A stretch of DNA of 64,000 nucleotides, taken from Alkalinema pantanalense (GTDB lineage: Bacteria; Cyanobacteriota; Cyanobacteriia; Leptolyngbyales; Leptolyngbyaceae). The stretch is taken from assembly GCF_050753345.1 (NCBI RefSeq), contig NZ_JBLZFX010000001.1, forward strand, positions 62,001 to 126,000, read 5' to 3'. This document shows positions 62,860 through 64,000 of the stretch, in pieces (the first letter of the stretch is position 1; the number at the start of each line of letters is the position of its first letter). The notes below the pieces were generated by a model, which saw only the letters and a list, made by a program, of their open reading frames with translations, was not told the origin of the DNA and did not search any database. The position numbers and the translations under genes were made by a program.

Positions 62860-63391
62860 CCTTACCCCCCAGATCTAGTACTCTAGAGCAGCATTTTGCA
62901 AAGCTTTTTCCGGTAACTGCTGTAATTTCCTCAGCTTCAATTACTTTCTGGAATCCTTACTTTCAGAATAACTTAATTATTAGACCTGTTGGGATATAAC
63001 GAAGAAAATCGCTGAAATAATGCTTACACAGCTTGAGTTTCAAGCATTTTTACCAGAAGTCGTTGAAACGCTTACCTGAAGCGGGTTTTGAGAGTCTTTC
63101 GTCTTATTACCCAACAAGTCGATTTTTCTTGCTAGATTAAGATCGTTAATTTTCGCACTCCTCACAGTTTCTTTACAACTCATCTTTCATACTACTGAGG
63201 AAAGTTCAGCCGTAATTTGGAGTTCTTTGCCTTCTGAAAAACCAGATGATGGCTGAATTTGACTCCCCTAGCTCCAGACCTTCTCCCAAGCGGTAGAAGC
63301 CCCGATACGTTGATACTTTTTCTCTTGCCAGCAAGGAGAAGGTCTCTTCTTACAGCTAGTATGACCTCATTCAAAAACAGAGGGATGGATA
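62860..63391. other. 532-bp divergent intergenic region with a structured leader
   Basis: This gap separates the kinase fusion from the PAS protein and should carry both promoters. No gene was recognised. It contains CACTCCTCACAG at 63155-63166, which partly resembles the Yfr1 core, and the structured segment 63268-63359. Confidence 0.5.
63268..63359 (+). promoter_or_regulatory. Structured leader upstream of the PAS protein gene
   Basis: CTAGCT (63268-63273) pairs with AGCTAG (63354-63359). AGACCTTCTCC (63276-63286) pairs perfectly with GGAGAAGGTCT (63335-63345). Inside lies a small hairpin CTTG-CCAG-CAAG (63324-63335) that competes for the last base, and a GGTAGAAGCCCCG segment. The element ends 32 bp before the start codon. 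It could be a regulatory RNA leader; no known riboswitch class was recognised. Confidence 0.55.
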
Positions 63392-63925
63392 ATGCGTCAC
63401 ACGAATACAGCAACTCACCTAAATAATTTCTTACCATTACTGCCCCAAAAAATTATTAAAATCCTTGCACAGCTTCAATCAAGCTCGACGTGCACTCTTC
63501 CAGGCAGCTTCTATATTTATGATCTGGTAGAGCAGCAGACTCTCTGCGCAAGTTCTTCAATCCCAACGCTTTTAGGCTACACTGCCGATGAAATGCACAC
63601 CATGGGGATGAATGGATTAGCGAATCTGATTCATCCTGATGATTTACAGCGTGTCTCTGAGCATTATCAACACTTGACTGTTTTGCAATGGGGAGAAGTG
63701 ATTTGCAGTGAGTATCGCATGCAACGATCGGATGGCTCATGGTGTTGGCTTCGATCGCAGGAAACTCCGTTACCCCTAGAGAACAATGACTTTCCACGAC
63801 AAATTTTAGGCTTGATTCAAACCTTGGTGCAGCCGACAGTCCATCAGTCACCACATAGACAGCGCCGTCGCAGAACACGGGAACGCCCGATCGCAGGATT
63901 ATCCATCCATCATCCTGTGGGCTAG
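63392..63925 (+). CDS. Small single-PAS-domain protein
   Basis: This 177-residue protein has one PAS domain of the PAS_3 type (about 35-145). Landmarks are SFYIYDLVEQQTLCASSS, LLGYTADEM, LIHPDDLQRVSEHY, YRMQRSDGSWCWLRSQETPL and ILGLIQTL. There is no catalytic or DNA-binding domain; the tail is basic (HRQRRRRTRERP). It is probably a stand-alone sensor or adaptor. Divergent orientation from the multi-PAS kinase suggests that they may work together; that is inference from position only. A structured leader precedes it. Confidence 0.82.
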   Translation: MRHTNTATHLNNFLPLLPQKIIKILAQLQSSSTCTLPGSFYIYDLVEQQTLCASSSIPTLLGYTADEMHTMGMNGLANLIHPDDLQRVSEHYQHLTVLQWGEVICSEYRMQRSDGSWCWLRSQETPLPLENNDFPRQILGLIQTLVQPTVHQSPHRQRRRRTRERPIAGLSIHHPVG

Positions 63926-63931
63926 AACCGA

Positions 63932-63987
63932 AATCGTTTACTTAAAATCATTCACTTAAAATCATTCACTCAAAATCCTTGCTCTCC
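63932..63987. repeat. 14-bp tandem repeat, three to four copies
   Basis: AATCGTTTACTTAA, AATCATTCACTTAA, AATCATTCACTCAA and a diverged AATCCTTGCTCTCC follow in succession, starting seven bases after the PAS gene stop codon. Confidence 0.85.
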
Positions 63988-64000
63988 TTGGGTTCAACCG

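Noticed and set aside
63155..63166. CACTCCTCACAG as a second Yfr1-like core
   Set aside because: No flanking stem-loops with a terminator were found on this strand.

Overview
This window is chromosomal DNA from a cyanobacterium. The evidence is a psbA gene for the photosystem II D1 protein, petM, psb34, ycf39, ndhD, an NblR-like regulator, DUF2949 and other cyanobacterial small families, and very frequent CGATCG/GCGATCGC (HIP1-type) octamers. The genus cannot be fixed from the sequence alone. No rRNA, tRNA, CRISPR array, complete insertion sequence or prophage gene was recognised; almost everything looks like core or conserved accessory chromosome.

Layout. 1-6 kb: end of a CHASE2 protein, an M23 peptidase, a TolC-type outer membrane channel and a GH57 enzyme. 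6.3-7.8 kb: glycogen synthase, divergent from GH57. 8-14 kb: YqhA-family membrane protein, uvrA and a large secreted helical-repeat protein. 14.2-17.3 kb: psbA (high-light-type E130 D1) with a readable promoter and terminator, a J-domain/pentapeptide-repeat protein and DUF2949. 17.9-21.7 kb: a same-strand run of DUF192 lipoprotein, NblR-like regulator, NAD kinase, Ycf39 and the 33-residue PetM. 21.8-26.5 kb: pdxA, a TPR protein, and gpmI-secG-matrixin protease. 27-31 kb: the KtrB/KtrA potassium system and a cellulose-synthase-like glycosyltransferase. 31.5-36.3 kb: carotenoid isomerase-like oxidoreductase, EamA transporter, a small membrane protein and a universal stress protein gene. 36.4-42.5 kb: TPR protein, psb34, thiG, an acetyltransferase and thiO. 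42.8-51.3 kb: ndhD, an unusual PilT-like ATPase, a glycosyltransferase, cobU and rnz. 52-58.4 kb: SpoIID/LytB protein, PhoX-type phosphatase and a membrane NACHT NTPase. 58.5-64 kb: a 1444-residue response-regulator/multi-PAS/histidine-kinase fusion and a small divergent PAS protein.

Themes. Several genes concern building or protecting the photosynthetic membrane (psbA, Ycf39, Psb34, PetM, NdhD, NblR-like). Carbon storage (GH57, GlgA), thiamine (ThiO, ThiG), B6 (PdxA), cobamide (CobU) and phosphate scavenging (PhoX) are also present. The clearest regulatory element is a c-di-AMP (ydaO/yuaA-type) riboswitch in front of the universal stress protein gene, with a hairpin that could hide the ribosome binding site. 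The same window encodes KtrA/KtrB, a transporter class that c-di-AMP controls in other bacteria.

The most notable unexplained features are the single-chain response regulator-kinase fusion, the PilT-like protein with a doubled N-terminal domain, several highly structured intergenic segments, and many 12-18 bp intergenic tandem duplications, three of which run clearly across a stop codon.
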